Under the pieces are notes generated by a model, which saw only the letters and a program-made list of their open reading frames with translations, ran no database searches and was not told the DNA's origin. Source: Frankiales bacterium (GTDB lineage: Bacteria > Actinomycetota > Actinomycetes > Mycobacteriales > SCTD01). From it: DNA of 64,000 bases. Positions 9,017 to 18,657 of this stretch are shown here, one piece after another. The DNA lies in assembly GCA_025465465.1 (NCBI GenBank), contig JAODND010000089.1:177867-241866 (forward strand), read 5' to 3'. How positions within the stretch are numbered: position 1 is the stretch's first letter; each line of letters starts with the position of its first letter. The position numbers were made by a program, and so were the translations under genes.

Positions 9017-9654
9017 AGGAGCGGCGTCTCGCGGAGCCGATGGCGGTCCCAGCATCGCCGACCGCCAGCACCTGGAACATCGCCAACGCCCTCACCATCT
9101 TCCGGCTCGTGCTCGTGCCGCTGTTCGTCCTCGCGCTGTTTGCGGACGGCGGCCACCAGGTCGGGTGGCGCTGGGCCGCGTGGGGTGTGTTCGCCGTCGC
9201 GTCCTACACCGACCGCATCGACGGGCAGCTCGCCCGCAGCCGCAACCTGGTCACGTCCTTCGGCAAGCTGGTCGACCCGATCGCGGACAAGGCCCTCATC
9301 GGTGCCGCCCTCATCGGGCTCTCGCTGCTCGACGAGCTGCCGTGGTGGATCACCGTGCTCGTGCTCGCGCGCGAGGTCGGGGTCACGCTGCTGCGGTTCT
9401 GGGTCATCCGGCACGGGGTCATCCCCGCGTCGCGCGGCGGGAAGCTCAAGGCGTTTCTCCAAGCCGTCGCCATCGGTCTCTACGTGCTGCCGCTCAGCGG
9501 CTGGCTCGGCACCGGTCGCGCGGTCGTCATGGCGGTCGCGCTGGTGGTGACCGTGGTGACCGGGATCGACTATGTGGCAAGGGCTCTCACTCTGCGCCAG
9601 ACCAGCGAGCGGGCTGCCATGAAGCGGGCCCGGAGGGCGGCACGACAGCCGTGA
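9013..9654 (+). CDS. pgsA: CDP-alcohol phosphatidyltransferase (PgsA)
   Basis: A membrane enzyme that transfers a phosphatidyl group from CDP-diacylglycerol, most likely to glycerol-3-phosphate. The family motif DG-x2-AR-x8-G-x3-D-x3-D is complete at residues 70-92. Several hydrophobic segments span 213 residues. The GTG start overlaps the rimO stop (GTGA); an ATG at 9040 is an alternative with GGAG close before it. The 3' end overlaps cinA by four bases. Actinobacteria have several paralogues, so the exact alcohol acceptor is inferred from the clgR-adjacent position. Confidence 0.88.
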   Translation: MKERRLAEPMAVPASPTASTWNIANALTIFRLVLVPLFVLALFADGGHQVGWRWAAWGVFAVASYTDRIDGQLARSRNLVTSFGKLVDPIADKALIGAALIGLSLLDELPWWITVLVLAREVGVTLLRFWVIRHGVIPASRGGKLKAFLQAVAIGLYVLPLSGWLGTGRAVVMAVALVVTVVTGIDYVARALTLRQTSERAAMKRARRAARQP

Positions 9655-10859
9655 GGGGTGCGGTCCTCGCGATCGGCACCGAGCTGCTGCTCGGCGACGT
9701 CATCAACTCCAACGCTGCGCTGCTCGGCAAGCAGCTCGCCGCTGCCGGCGTGGAGGTGGTCGCCTCCGAGGCGCTCGCCGACGACCTCGGCCTGCTCGTC
9801 GGCGCCGTGCACCGGCACCTCGCCCAGGTCGACGTGCTCGTCCTCTGCGGGGGTCTGGGCCCGACGCTCGACGACCTGACCCGCCAGGTGATCGCGGCCG
9901 CGATGAACGCCCCTCTGACGCGCGACCCTCGCATCGAGCAGCAGCTTCGCGACCGGTTCGCTGCCTGGGGCCGCCCGATGCCGGATGCGGTCCTCCAGCA
10001 GGCCGACGTACCCGAGGGCGCGGAGGTGCTGGAGAACACCGCCGGCACGGCTCCTGGGCTGTGGCTCGAGAAGGACGGCAAGGTCGTCGTGGCGCTGCCC
10101 GGTCCGCCGCACGAGCTGCGGGCCGCCGCGGCCACGGTCTGGCCGCGGCTCTCGGCGATGACCGGTCGCGTCGTGACCACGCGGCAGCTGCTGCTGCACG
10201 GCCTGGGGGAGTCTGCGGTCGCCGAGCTCGTCGAGGCTGCGACCGAGGTGCCCGCGGGCGTCTCGCTGTCCTACCTCGCCAGCGGTGGGCTCGTGCGCGT
10301 GCGCTTCACCACCTCGGCCGACCCGGCCGTCCTGGCACCGCTGGTCGCTGCCGCCGACCGCGCCCTCGGGCACCATGTCTGGGGGCACGACGACGAGACC
10401 GTCGAGGGTGTCGTGCACGACCGCCTCCTCGCACGGGGCGAGACGGTCGCCGTCGCCGAGTCGCTCACCGGTGGCGCCCTGTCCGCCGCGCTGTCCGCCC
10501 GGCCGGGGTCGTCCGCGACGTTCCGCGGGGGTCTGGTCGTCTACGCCACCGACCTCAAGCAGGAGCTGGCGGGCGTCCCCGGACCGCTGCTCGCGGCCGC
10601 GGGTGCGGTGGCCGCTGACACCGCTGCCGCGTTGGCCGCCGGGGCGCGTGAGCGGCTCGCCGCCAGCTGGGGCCTGGCCGTGACGGGGGTGGCCGGCCCG
10701 GACGAGCAGGAGGGCAAGCCGGTCGGCACCGTGTTCCTGGCGGTGGCCGGTCCCACCTCGGAGGTCGTCGAGGCGCGGCTGCCCGGGGATCGTGACCGGG
10801 TACGGCTGCTCACCGTCCAGTCCGCCCTCCATCTGCTCAGGAAGCATGTGAGCCGCTAG
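9651..10859 (+). CDS. cinA: CinA family protein, MoCF domain plus amidohydrolase domain
   Basis: A 402-residue protein in two parts. The N-terminal molybdopterin-binding-like domain (about 1-170) has AIGTELLLGD and the GGLGPTLDDLT loop. The C-terminal CinA domain (about 240-400) has AVAESLTGG and GVAGP and is related to NMN deamidase PncC. The family acts in pyridine-nucleotide salvage and has been tied to competence or damage responses. The GTG start overlaps the pgsA stop. Confidence 0.92.
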   Translation: MRGAVLAIGTELLLGDVINSNAALLGKQLAAAGVEVVASEALADDLGLLVGAVHRHLAQVDVLVLCGGLGPTLDDLTRQVIAAAMNAPLTRDPRIEQQLRDRFAAWGRPMPDAVLQQADVPEGAEVLENTAGTAPGLWLEKDGKVVVALPGPPHELRAAAATVWPRLSAMTGRVVTTRQLLLHGLGESAVAELVEAATEVPAGVSLSYLASGGLVRVRFTTSADPAVLAPLVAAADRALGHHVWGHDDETVEGVVHDRLLARGETVAVAESLTGGALSAALSARPGSSATFRGGLVVYATDLKQELAGVPGPLLAAAGAVAADTAAALAAGARERLAASWGLAVTGVAGPDEQEGKPVGTVFLAVAGPTSEVVEARLPGDRDRVRLLTVQSALHLLRKHVSR

Positions 10860-10886
10860 CCGGTTGTGCTGAGAGAGAACCAGCCG

Positions 10887-10900
10887 GGGCACCGGTGCCC
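10887..10900. promoter_or_regulatory. Perfect 14-bp palindrome in the clgR promoter region
   Basis: GGGCACCGGTGCCC lies between cinA and clgR. A TAGCGT box at 10918-10923 is the likely -10 element, so the palindrome covers the region where the -35 hexamer would be. It could be an operator; a short hairpin at the cinA 3' end is the alternative. Confidence 0.4.
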
Positions 10901-10955
10901 GCGTCGGAGGATGCGGGTAGCGTTGGACCTGATCGACCTGACCGGAGGTGAACCT

Positions 10956-11270
10956 GTGGGCGAGACCGTCGTGCTCCGCAGCCTGCTGGGCGATGCCCTC
11001 CGCGAGACGCGCCTGCAGCAGCACCGCACGCTGCGCGAGGTGTCCGGTGCCGCCCGCGTCAGCCTCGGTTATCTCAGCGAGGTGGAGCGCGGCCAGAAGG
11101 AGGCGTCCTCCGAGCTGCTCGCCAGCATCTGCCGCGCCCTGGGGGTGCGGCTGTCCGACGTCCTGCGCGACGTGAGCGAGGAGCTGGCCGTCCACGAGCC
11201 GCACCCGATCCCCGTCCTCGAGGTCGTCCCGGAGCCCGCGCCCGTGAGCGCGGTCCTCTCCGCAGCCTGA
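10956..11270 (+). CDS. clgR: ClgR-type transcriptional regulator
   Basis: A 104-residue XRE-family activator. The helix-turn-helix at about residues 22-50 ([25 protein letters not shown]) is the signature of ClgR, which activates clp protease genes and, in mycobacteria, pspA. The GTG at 10956 has GGAGGTG six bases upstream; the in-frame sequence before it is promoter DNA. Its place between pgsA/cinA and a pspA gene matches Rv2745c in Mycobacterium tuberculosis. In this genome a tetR gene sits between clgR and pspA. Confidence 0.88.
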   Translation: MGETVVLRSLLGDALRETRLQQHRTLREVSGAARVSLGYLSEVERGQKEASSELLASICRALGVRLSDVLRDVSEELAVHEPHPIPVLEVVPEPAPVSAVLSAA

Positions 11271-11283
11271 TCCGCTTCGGCTT

Positions 11284-11946
11284 GTGACGCAGCAGACGAA
11301 CCCCTCGGACGTCCCTGTCCGCGAGCCCGGCACCCGTGCCCGGTCCGGCAACGCGATGGGCCGCACGCGCAGCGCGCTGCTCGGGGCCACCGCGGAGTGC
11401 GTCGCCCGCTACGGCATCCGCAAGACGACGATGGTCGACGTCGCGAGCAAGAGCGGCGTCGCGAAGGCCACGCTCTACAACCACTTCCGCACCAAGGACG
11501 ACGTGCTCGCGGCTGTGGTCGAGCAGCAGGTCGCGGACCTGGTCGGTGCCTGCGTCACGACCGCCTCCAGCAGCGGTCTCGTCGAGGCCCTGGTGCACAC
11601 CGCCACCGTCCTCGGCGACAACCCGGCGTTGCGCAAGGCGGCAGACGGTGAGCAGCAGCTGCTCGCGCCGTTGCTGACACCGACCCAGGGTCGCGGTTGG
11701 CAGCTCGCCCGGGAGGGCGTCGCCGCCGTCCTGACGGCCGGAGGTGCCCCGAGCGGGGCCGCCGACGTCGACACGTTGCTGCGGTGGTGCGTGAGCCAGG
11801 TGCTGTGGCCGTTGACCCGTGAGGAGGCGCAAGCCGGGGCAGCTGCGCTCGTGCGAGGCCTGAGCACGCGCGCTGTCGCTGCGCCGGCAGTAGCCGCCGT
11901 CCCAGCGCAGCAGGTGGCGTCCGGGGCGCTGGGCTGGCCGGGCTGA
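11284..11946 (+). CDS. TetR family transcriptional regulator
   Basis: A 220-residue regulator starting 13 bases after clgR. Residues about 22-70 form the TetR DNA-binding domain ([20 protein letters not shown], then [15 protein letters not shown]). The C-terminal ligand domain is Ala/Val-rich and not assignable to a ligand. It is probably co-transcribed with clgR and ends 83 bases before pspA, so it may control the envelope-stress genes. The region just before pspA carries its ribosome site but no clear TetR operator. Confidence 0.85.
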   Translation: MTQQTNPSDVPVREPGTRARSGNAMGRTRSALLGATAECVARYGIRKTTMVDVASKSGVAKATLYNHFRTKDDVLAAVVEQQVADLVGACVTTASSSGLVEALVHTATVLGDNPALRKAADGEQQLLAPLLTPTQGRGWQLAREGVAAVLTAGGAPSGAADVDTLLRWCVSQVLWPLTREEAQAGAAALVRGLSTRAVAAPAVAAVPAQQVASGALGWPG

Positions 11947-12029
11947 CGCTCGAGGTCCCCGCTGGATGTTCCAGGCCGAGGGCCGGACCGTGCCAGGATG
12001 GGGATCAGCATCCTCATCAAGGAGTACGT

Positions 12030-12794
12030 GTGGCCGCGAACCCGTTCGTGAAGCTCTGGAAGTACACGATGGCGGCCTTCGGGTCCAAGATCGACGAGAG
12101 GGCTGACCCGAAGGTCCAGATCCAGCAGGCGATCGCCGAGGCGCAGCAGCAGCACCAGGCGCTGACGCAGCAGGCGGCGGCCGTCATCGGCAACCAGCGG
12201 CAGCTCGAGATGAAGCTCGCCCGCCAGATGGACGAGGTCGAGAAGCTGCAGGGCTCGGCGCGGCAGGCGCTGGTTCTGGCCGACCAGGCGAAGGCTTCGG
12301 GGGACACGAAGAAGGCGGGCGAGTTCGAGACGACCGCGCTGACCTTCTCCAACAACCTGGTGTCCGCCGAGAAGCAGATGGAAGACCTGAAGAGCCTGCA
12401 CGACCAGGCCCTGCAGGCGGCTGAGGGCGCCAAGAAAGCCGTCGAGAACAACGCACTGATCCTGCAGAAGAAGCTCTCCGAGCGGTCCCAGCTGCTGAGC
12501 CAGCTCGAGCAGGCCAAGATGCAGGAGCAGGTCACCAAGAGCCTGCAGTCGATGAGCGAGCTCAGCGCCCCCGGCAACGTCCCGAGCCTCGATGAGGTGC
12601 GGGACAAGATCGAGGCCCGCTACGCCAAGGCGCTGGGTGGCGCCGAGCTCGTCGGCAACAGTGTCGAGGGCCGGATGCTCGAGGTCGAGAAGGCCACCCT
12701 CGATGTCGCCGGGCAGGCCCGCCTCGACCAGATCCGGGCCAGCATGAGCGGCCAGCTGCCCGCGGCCGACCCCGCGGCCGACAAGAGCGAGTGA
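12030..12794 (+). CDS. pspA: PspA/IM30 family envelope stress protein
   Basis: A 254-residue, almost entirely helical protein with long coiled coils rich in Gln, Glu, Lys and Ala (for example residues 30-170), the PspA/Vipp1 fold that coats and repairs stressed membranes. The N-terminus [20 protein letters not shown] is the conserved membrane-binding helix region. AAGGAG lies five bases before the GTG. It corresponds to the 35-kDa antigen Rv2744c, which ClgR activates in mycobacteria. The 3' end overlaps the next gene by four bases. Confidence 0.92.
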   Translation: MAANPFVKLWKYTMAAFGSKIDERADPKVQIQQAIAEAQQQHQALTQQAAAVIGNQRQLEMKLARQMDEVEKLQGSARQALVLADQAKASGDTKKAGEFETTALTFSNNLVSAEKQMEDLKSLHDQALQAAEGAKKAVENNALILQKKLSERSQLLSQLEQAKMQEQVTKSLQSMSELSAPGNVPSLDEVRDKIEARYAKALGGAELVGNSVEGRMLEVEKATLDVAGQARLDQIRASMSGQLPAADPAADKSE

Positions 12795-13444
12795 CGACCC
12801 CCACCCAGCACTACCGCGGTCAGCGGGAGGCGCTGACCGCTCTGTACGGCGGGCTGGGCACCGCCGACCTCACGAGGACCGTGCACGGCTGTCCTGCCTG
12901 GCAGGTCAGGGATGTGCTCGCGCACCTGGTCGGCGTGCCGGTCTCGCTGCGCACCGGCGACATGGCTGATGCCGGCTCAACGGCATGGACCCAGCGCCAG
13001 GTCGACGCCGCGCGCGACACGTCGGTGCAGCAGCTGCTCGACGAGTGGGGCGAGGAGGGCCCGGCCTTCGAGGAGGGGCTGGCCGACAAGGGGTTCCTGG
13101 GCTGGGTGTTCACCTATGACGTGACGATGCACGGCGACGACGTGCTCGAGGCGCTCGGGCTGCCGCTGGGCAGCACGCCGACGCACGCGCTGGTGCTTGA
13201 CGGGATCATCGACCGGGCCCGCCCCCGGGCCGAGGGCCTCGGCACGCTGACCCTCAATGCGGGCGATCGCAGCTGGACCCTTGGTGAGGGCGGTCCCGTC
13301 GCGACACTCACCGTCGCCGATGAGGGCGAGCTGGCGCGGGTCATCGGCGGACGACGCAGTGACGACGTCGTGCGTGGGCTCGACTGGACAGGCGACCCGG
13401 AGCCGTGGATCCCCGTCCTCCCGCTGTTCCGGAGCGGCAGGTAG
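12791..13444 (+). CDS. Maleylpyruvate isomerase family mycothiol-dependent enzyme
   Basis: A 217-residue member of the DinB-like MDMPI superfamily. The N-terminal helical bundle has [21 protein letters not shown], including the W-x-V-R-D-V-x-A-H-L motif with a metal-binding histidine, and a second His cluster [12 protein letters not shown]. Such proteins use or bind mycothiol; the substrate is unknown. It starts at a GTG overlapping the pspA stop, so it is translationally coupled to the envelope stress gene. The downstream gene is convergent. Confidence 0.82.
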   Translation: MTTPTQHYRGQREALTALYGGLGTADLTRTVHGCPAWQVRDVLAHLVGVPVSLRTGDMADAGSTAWTQRQVDAARDTSVQQLLDEWGEEGPAFEEGLADKGFLGWVFTYDVTMHGDDVLEALGLPLGSTPTHALVLDGIIDRARPRAEGLGTLTLNAGDRSWTLGEGGPVATLTVADEGELARVIGGRRSDDVVRGLDWTGDPEPWIPVLPLFRSGR

Positions 13445-13463
13445 CCCACCGGGTGGTGAGGTG

Positions 13464-13811
13464 TCAGCGAGACTCTGCGGTGCGCACGAGTGGCGCTCGC
13501 TCGGCGTCGACCAGCGGCACCTTGCGCGGATCGCGGGTCACGACCGTGCGCAGCGCTGTCGCACGCCACGTCGTGAGCTCGGCGGCTGCCTGCAGCTCGT
13601 CGAGCAGGGCGTCCACGACGCGGATCTGGTAGCCCAGCGCGGCCTTCGGGAAGCGCACGTCGCGGATCTGCTCGGGGGTCACCCGCTCGCCGCTCGGGGC
13701 GAGGCCGCGCAGCTGCGGGAACCGGCCGCGTTGGATGCCCGGCGTGGCCAGGCAACGCGCCAGGAAGCAATCGACCGCAACCGGGTCGTACCCGCGTATC
13801 TCGTTACGCAT
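13464..13811 (-). CDS. DivIVA-domain-like small protein
   Basis: A 115-residue protein with two DivIVA-type motifs: IRGYDPVAVDCFLARC near the N-terminus and VRFPKAALGYQIRVVDALLDEL in the middle, the F-x3-x-GY-x-x-x-VD-x-FL-D pattern of DivIVA/Wag31 N-terminal domains. It lacks the long coiled coil of true DivIVA. The ATG at 13811 has AGGA seven bases upstream; earlier in-frame codons include only a TTG without support. It sits 55 bases downstream of the Nei-type gene, possibly in one transcript. Function unknown. Confidence 0.68.
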   Translation of the reverse strand: MRNEIRGYDPVAVDCFLARCLATPGIQRGRFPQLRGLAPSGERVTPEQIRDVRFPKAALGYQIRVVDALLDELQAAAELTTWRATALRTVVTRDPRKVPLVDAERAPLVRTAESR

Positions 13812-13866
13812 GATGATCATCCTGACGGCAAGGGGCGATTCGTTCAAGAACTATGACTGTCCGCCA

Positions 13867-14658
13867 TTACCCAGTTGCGGAGGGTTGACACCGCGGGCAC
13901 CAGTACGTGTGGCGCGCGTGCGGCGCGTCGCCCTGCTCGGCCATCACGACGGGTGTCCCGCAGCGCCGGCACGGCCTGCGCGACCGCTCGAAGACCCAGT
14001 GCTCCTCGCCGCGCCGCAACGACCCGGTGGTGCTCTGCTGGACGTGCTGCAGGTTGGCCCGCATGAGGCGGACGGTCAGCTTCAGCAGCGCCTGGAGGTC
14101 CACGTCGGCGACCCGGGCCCACGGGTGCACCCCACGGAGGAACAGCGCCTCGGTCCGGTAGAGGTTGCCGATGCCGGCCACCTTGCGCTGGTCCAGCAGC
14201 GCCATCCCGATCTGCTGGTCGGGTGCGGCGGCCAACCGGCGTACCGCCTCGTCGAGATCGAAGTCCTCGGCCAGCACGTCCGGCCCGAGGTGACCCACCA
14301 CCGACTCCTCGTCGGCGGTCGGCAGCAGCTCGACGACGGGTAGCCGGTAGCCGACGGCCACCCGGTCGTGGACGGCGAGCACAACGCGGACCTCGTGGTC
14401 CGGGCCGCCGGTCCAGCGGGAGGTGGGGGCGTAGAGGTGCCAGCTGCCCTCCATCCGGAAGTGCGTGTGCAGGGTGCGCCCCGACGACAGCCGGGTCAGC
14501 TGGTGCTTGCCGCGGGCCACCACCTCGAGCACCGTCTCGCCGACCAGCGACACCGTCGCCAGCTGTGGCACCCGGAAGTCGCTGCCCAACAGCTGCTTGC
14601 CCGCGAGCGCTGCGTGGAGGCGGCGGCAGGCCAGCCACACGGTGTCGCCCTCAGGCAC
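13867..14658 (-). CDS. Fpg/Nei family DNA glycosylase (Nei2-type)
   Basis: A 263-residue base-excision repair glycosylase/AP lyase. It begins PEGD after the start codon (the Pro is the catalytic nucleophile and Glu the general acid once the initiator is removed). The helix-two-turn-helix LDQRKVAGIGNLYRTEALF and the C-terminal zinc finger with two CxxC pairs (CRRC and CPRC) are present. The start is a GTG with GGGAGGAT six bases before it. The N-terminal VWLACRRLHAAL and HTHFRMEGSW are typical of actinobacterial Nei2, which removes oxidised pyrimidines. No SOS box was seen at this gene. Confidence 0.9.
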   Translation of the reverse strand: MPEGDTVWLACRRLHAALAGKQLLGSDFRVPQLATVSLVGETVLEVVARGKHQLTRLSSGRTLHTHFRMEGSWHLYAPTSRWTGGPDHEVRVVLAVHDRVAVGYRLPVVELLPTADEESVVGHLGPDVLAEDFDLDEAVRRLAAAPDQQIGMALLDQRKVAGIGNLYRTEALFLRGVHPWARVADVDLQALLKLTVRLMRANLQHVQQSTTGSLRRGEEHWVFERSRRPCRRCGTPVVMAEQGDAPHARHTYWCPRCQPSATG

Positions 14659-14720
14659 GCGATCCTCCCGCTAGGTCAACCCGATGACGCCGGAATGCGT
14701 CAGGGATCACCACGATGCCT

Positions 14721-14745
14721 GACAGTGCCCGACAGTGCCGGACAG
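14721..14745 (+). repeat. 10-bp direct repeats upstream of the M36 protease
   Basis: GACAGTGCCC, GACAGTGCCG and a third partial GACAG follow each other with a 10-base period, about one helical turn. They lie about 60-85 bases before the protease start and between divergent genes, a suitable place for an activator or repressor. Confidence 0.4.
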
Positions 14746-14805
14746 GAAGTACGACTGCGGCGGCGAAGTCTGTACAGGTTCGGAACACCCTGCCTGGAGG
14801 TCATC

Positions 14806-17800
14806 TTGCTGCGGACTCGCGCCGCCCTCGTCGTCGGCGCCTGCGCCTCGACGATCCCGCTGCTGGTCGGCTCGCTGCCGACCAGCCAGGCGACGCCGAC
14901 GTCGTCCCGGCACCTCCAGCGGCTGTTGCAGGGCGCTGACTCGGGGGACTTCCCCGGCGCGGAGGTGCCCCTCGGGGACGCCGACCGCACGGGTCCGCGA
15001 CTCGCGGCGCTCCCGTCCGCGAAGGCCGCCGTCGCCGCGCTGGGCCAGGGCATCCAGGTCTCGTCCTACACCAGCTATGGCACCCCGCTGAGCCTCCTGC
15101 GACAGCACGGCTATCTCGCCACGGGCCGCACCGGGTCGCCGGCGCAGATCGCCCGCACCTACCTGCGCGAGCACGCCGCGATCTGGGGGCTCTCCGCGGC
15201 CGACGTCGATGGCCTGCAGCTCGTCCAGAACGCTCCGCTGTCGCAGAGCGCCACGGCCTGGTCGGTCTCGTTCAACCAGAAGGTGCACGGCCTGCTCGTC
15301 TCGCAGGACGGGTATGTCGTCGTCGGGCTCGTCAAGGACGCCTCGGGCGGGCGGATCGCCGGTGTCACGAGCTCGTTGGTGCCCACTGCCGTGCTCGGGA
15401 CACTGGCATCGGTGACCCCCCGCCTCACCGTTCAGCAGGCCGTCCTGGCGGCGGCGAAGGATGCGGGCATCAGCACGCTGAACGCGTCCGACCTCACGCT
15501 CCAGCCCAAGGTCAGTGCCGCCGGCTTCCACCAGGTCGTCGCCAAGGGCCTCCACCAGCTCCAGCTCGCGCGCCTGCGGGTCCTCCCGACGACCGACCGC
15601 GGTGCCCGGCTGGTCTGGGAGACCGACATCCAGGACGTCGCCGGCGGCCGCGCCCTCGCCACGATGAGCTACGTCGACGCCCAGCTCGGCACGGTGCTGC
15701 TCCGTCGCGACGCCGTGAACACCCTTGCTGAGGGGACCGGCACCCAGGCCTCCAGCGCGGCCTCCACGACGCCCGGGTTCTTCCAGGGGAGCTACACGCC
15801 CAAGGCCTGCTCGCCCAAGGTGCTGCTGACGGGCGTCGCCCCGGGCGATCAGACACTTGTCGCCAGCGCCGCTGCCGCGAGCACGCCGAGCGACGACATC
15901 ACCTTGCGGATCTACCGCAACGGCACCCAGGTCGCGCAGTTCGACACTCTCAGCTCTCCCGAGGGCGGCACCGTCAGCTGGCATCCGGCGATCACCGCTG
16001 CGGACAAGGTCTACGCCGCGGTCTGCCCGTTCGACACGTCCGTCGCGGGTGGGAGCTATGTCGGCAACTACGTCTCGACGGACCAGTCGGTGCCGGCTGT
16101 GAACCTGCCTGGTCCGCTGACCGATGGCACGCTGCTCGGCCCGGCGACCTGGCAAGCGTTCGCCTCCAACCCGCAGCTCGCGCGCGACGGGGTCGTCAGC
16201 GTGGACGACCGCTACAAGGTCTGCTCAGGCACTGGGGGTGCGACGAAGGCCGTCGGGCAGAGCTTGACGGGCTGCAACTACGTCTATGGCACGGTGGGCG
16301 GGAAGGACGGGTCGCAGGACTTCCCGAGCCGGCTGCCGTACGACGCAGACGGCGTGACGGGCGTCGCGAGCAACAGCACGGTCGGCAACAACGCCATCAC
16401 GACCAACGCGCAGCTCTCCAGCTCGCTGACTCCTGGCGCTCCGTTCGCCCCGCCGAACGGTGGCGGCACCCGCGACTACGGCTATGCCCCCCTCGACACG
16501 TTCACCGACCAGTGGCACACCGCGAAGTGCAACCCCGCCGCGCTGCTCACGCCGCCGTCGGCCAACGTCAACGCCGCGATCATCAACCTGTTCGTCGGGC
16601 ACAACCGGATCCACGACTTCGCCTACCGGCTCGGTCTCACCGAGACCCGTGGCGCGCTGCAGATCAGCAACTTCGGCAAGAGCGGCACGGATGTGGCCGA
16701 GAACGACCCGGAGCTGGGCAATGCCCAGAACGCCGCGGCCACCAACAACGCCTTTGCCGTCACCAACCAGGCCACCGGGCCCGCCGCCGGCGTCGGTCTC
16801 ACCGGCCGCGACAACGCCAACCAGATCACCCTGCAGGACGGTGTCCCCGGCATCACCAACCAGTACCTCTTCCAGCCGATCGTCGGCTTCTACGCACCGT
16901 GCACCGACGGCGATCTCGATGCCAGCGTGTTCCTGCACGAATACACGCACGCCGTCAGCAACCGACTGATCGCCGGACCGGCCACGGGACTCTCCGGCCA
17001 GCAGGGCGGCTCGATGGGTGAGAGCTGGAGCGACCTCGACGCGATCGAGTACCTCAACGAGTTCGGCCTCGCCGGGCTGCGAGGAGAGGACCCGTACGCC
17101 CTCGGTGCGTACGCCACCGGGGACCCCAAGGTGGGCATCCGCGACTACAACCTGGCCCCCAGCAGGAATCCGTTGAACTACAGCGACTTCGGCTTCGACA
17201 CGACCGGGCCCGAAGTGCACGCCGACGGCGAGGTCTGGAACGCGGTGCAGATGACCGTCCGTGAGGCGCTCATCAACAAGTACAACGCGACCTACCCCTA
17301 CACGAACAAGGCGCTCCAGCTGAGCTGCGCTCTCGGCCGCACCAGGACCGGCACTCAGGGCCCGACCTGGAACCACTGCCCGGGCAACCGTCGGTACATC
17401 ACCTACATGTACGACGCGATGATCAACCAGGCGAACGGCGCACCGTCGATGGTCGACATGCGTGATGCAGAGCTGATCTCGGTGATGATGCGCGACCCGA
17501 AGGACTACAACACGGTCTACGAGGCCTTCGCGTCTCGGGGTCTGGGCCTGGGCGCGAGCTCCAAGAGCAGCGACGACCTCGAGCCGGTCCCGAGCTTTGC
17601 TTCCAACACGGCGGGCCACAATGCCCACGTCACCTTTGCGCTGAAGGACGCGGTCACGGGCAAACCGGTCAAGGGCTCGGTGTTCGTCGGCATGTACACC
17701 GCGCGTTGCCGTCCGATCGCCACGACGCTCGGCGGCGCGAAGCTGGACGCCAAGGCCGACGTGCTGCAGGGCAGCTACGCGCTCACCGTCCAGGCGAAGG

Positions 17801-18600
17801 GCTATGGCATCCAACGCTTCAACGTCAGCTATCGGCCCGGGACGGCGACGACGACGCTCAAGCTGCTCGCGAACGTCGCGTCGAGCGCGTCGGCCCCGAG
17901 CGTCTCGGGGAACGGTGGTGCACTTCGCGTGGGGCGGATCATCGATGACAGCGAGGCGACCAACGGCGCCTTCGCGGGCTTCCCGGTTGCGGGGCGCGCA
18001 GTCACCGTGGAGTTCGCGAACGGCAAGCGGACCTTCCAGAAGCTGGCCTTCTCCTCGCTGCACCACCCGGCCGCTGCGCTGCCGGAGGGCGGCGGTAACG
18101 AGATCGAGGGCAGGTTGCTCGGCATCCGCGCGTTCGACGTGCAGGCCTCCGGCGATCACGGCAAGACCTGGACGACCGTCTATCGCAGCCCCGCTGACTT
18201 CTTCCCGGCGAACCACCCACGGGCGACGGCTCCCGACCTGCTGCTGAGGACCGTGAGCCTGCCCAAGCCGGTCACCGCGGATGCGGTCCGGCTCGTGGTG
18301 CGCAGCAACACCTGCACCGGCGGTCCCGACTTCAACCATGAGCAGGAGGACGACCCGACCAACCCGTCCGACTGCCGCAGCACGGCCACCAACACGACCC
18401 AGGTGACCATCACCGAGTTCGAGGTCTTCCAGGCCGCGAGCACGACCGGCGCGGTCGTGATCCAGCCAGGCAAGGGCACGTCCTCCGGCGGCCACCTTGC
18501 CGCCACCGGCGGTCGGCAGGGACTCGCCGTCTCCGGTCTCGGCCTGCTCGGGCTCGTCAGTGCCGGCTGGGTGGTCCGCCGCCGGCTGACGCCTTCGTAA
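14806..18600 (+). CDS. Secreted M36 (fungalysin) metalloprotease with LAXTG anchor
   Basis: A 1264-residue exported protease. A signal peptide ends near SQATP (about 28). Residues about 110-230 form an FTP-type propeptide, followed by a PepSY-like part. The M36 zinc site is HEYTH at 711-715 with the third ligand in GESWSD about 30 residues later. A domain rich in beta strands near 1080-1210 resembles a discoidin-type binding module. The C-terminus has LAATG near 1230, a hydrophobic helix and RRR, a class E sortase sorting signal. TTG at 14806 was chosen because GGAGG lies five bases upstream and the signal peptide starts there. Confidence 0.85.
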   Translation: MLRTRAALVVGACASTIPLLVGSLPTSQATPTSSRHLQRLLQGADSGDFPGAEVPLGDADRTGPRLAALPSAKAAVAALGQGIQVSSYTSYGTPLSLLRQHGYLATGRTGSPAQIARTYLREHAAIWGLSAADVDGLQLVQNAPLSQSATAWSVSFNQKVHGLLVSQDGYVVVGLVKDASGGRIAGVTSSLVPTAVLGTLASVTPRLTVQQAVLAAAKDAGISTLNASDLTLQPKVSAAGFHQVVAKGLHQLQLARLRVLPTTDRGARLVWETDIQDVAGGRALATMSYVDAQLGTVLLRRDAVNTLAEGTGTQASSAASTTPGFFQGSYTPKACSPKVLLTGVAPGDQTLVASAAAASTPSDDITLRIYRNGTQVAQFDTLSSPEGGTVSWHPAITAADKVYAAVCPFDTSVAGGSYVGNYVSTDQSVPAVNLPGPLTDGTLLGPATWQAFASNPQLARDGVVSVDDRYKVCSGTGGATKAVGQSLTGCNYVYGTVGGKDGSQDFPSRLPYDADGVTGVASNSTVGNNAITTNAQLSSSLTPGAPFAPPNGGGTRDYGYAPLDTFTDQWHTAKCNPAALLTPPSANVNAAIINLFVGHNRIHDFAYRLGLTETRGALQISNFGKSGTDVAENDPELGNAQNAAATNNAFAVTNQATGPAAGVGLTGRDNANQITLQDGVPGITNQYLFQPIVGFYAPCTDGDLDASVFLHEYTHAVSNRLIAGPATGLSGQQGGSMGESWSDLDAIEYLNEFGLAGLRGEDPYALGAYATGDPKVGIRDYNLAPSRNPLNYSDFGFDTTGPEVHADGEVWNAVQMTVREALINKYNATYPYTNKALQLSCALGRTRTGTQGPTWNHCPGNRRYITYMYDAMINQANGAPSMVDMRDAELISVMMRDPKDYNTVYEAFASRGLGLGASSKSSDDLEPVPSFASNTAGHNAHVTFALKDAVTGKPVKGSVFVGMYTARCRPIATTLGGAKLDAKADVLQGSYALTVQAKGYGIQRFNVSYRPGTATTTLKLLANVASSASAPSVSGNGGALRVGRIIDDSEATNGAFAGFPVAGRAVTVEFANGKRTFQKLAFSSLHHPAAALPEGGGNEIEGRLLGIRAFDVQASGDHGKTWTTVYRSPADFFPANHPRATAPDLLLRTVSLPKPVTADAVRLVVRSNTCTGGPDFNHEQEDDPTNPSDCRSTATNTTQVTITEFEVFQAASTTGAVVIQPGKGTSSGGHLAATGGRQGLAVSGLGLLGLVSAGWVVRRRLTPS

Positions 18601-18657
18601 CCGTCCGACGACAGCGGGGACCATCTCGCCCTGAGGCACGCGCTGCGGCCGTATCAC

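Noticed and set aside
14368..14805. A longer N-terminus for the M36 protease
   Set aside because: It would overlap the glycosylase gene, and the signal peptide and ribosome site both fit the TTG at 14806.
16225..18657. An 810-codon minus-strand open frame over the M36 protease
   Set aside because: It opposes a protease with an intact zinc site and signal peptide and shows no domain of its own.
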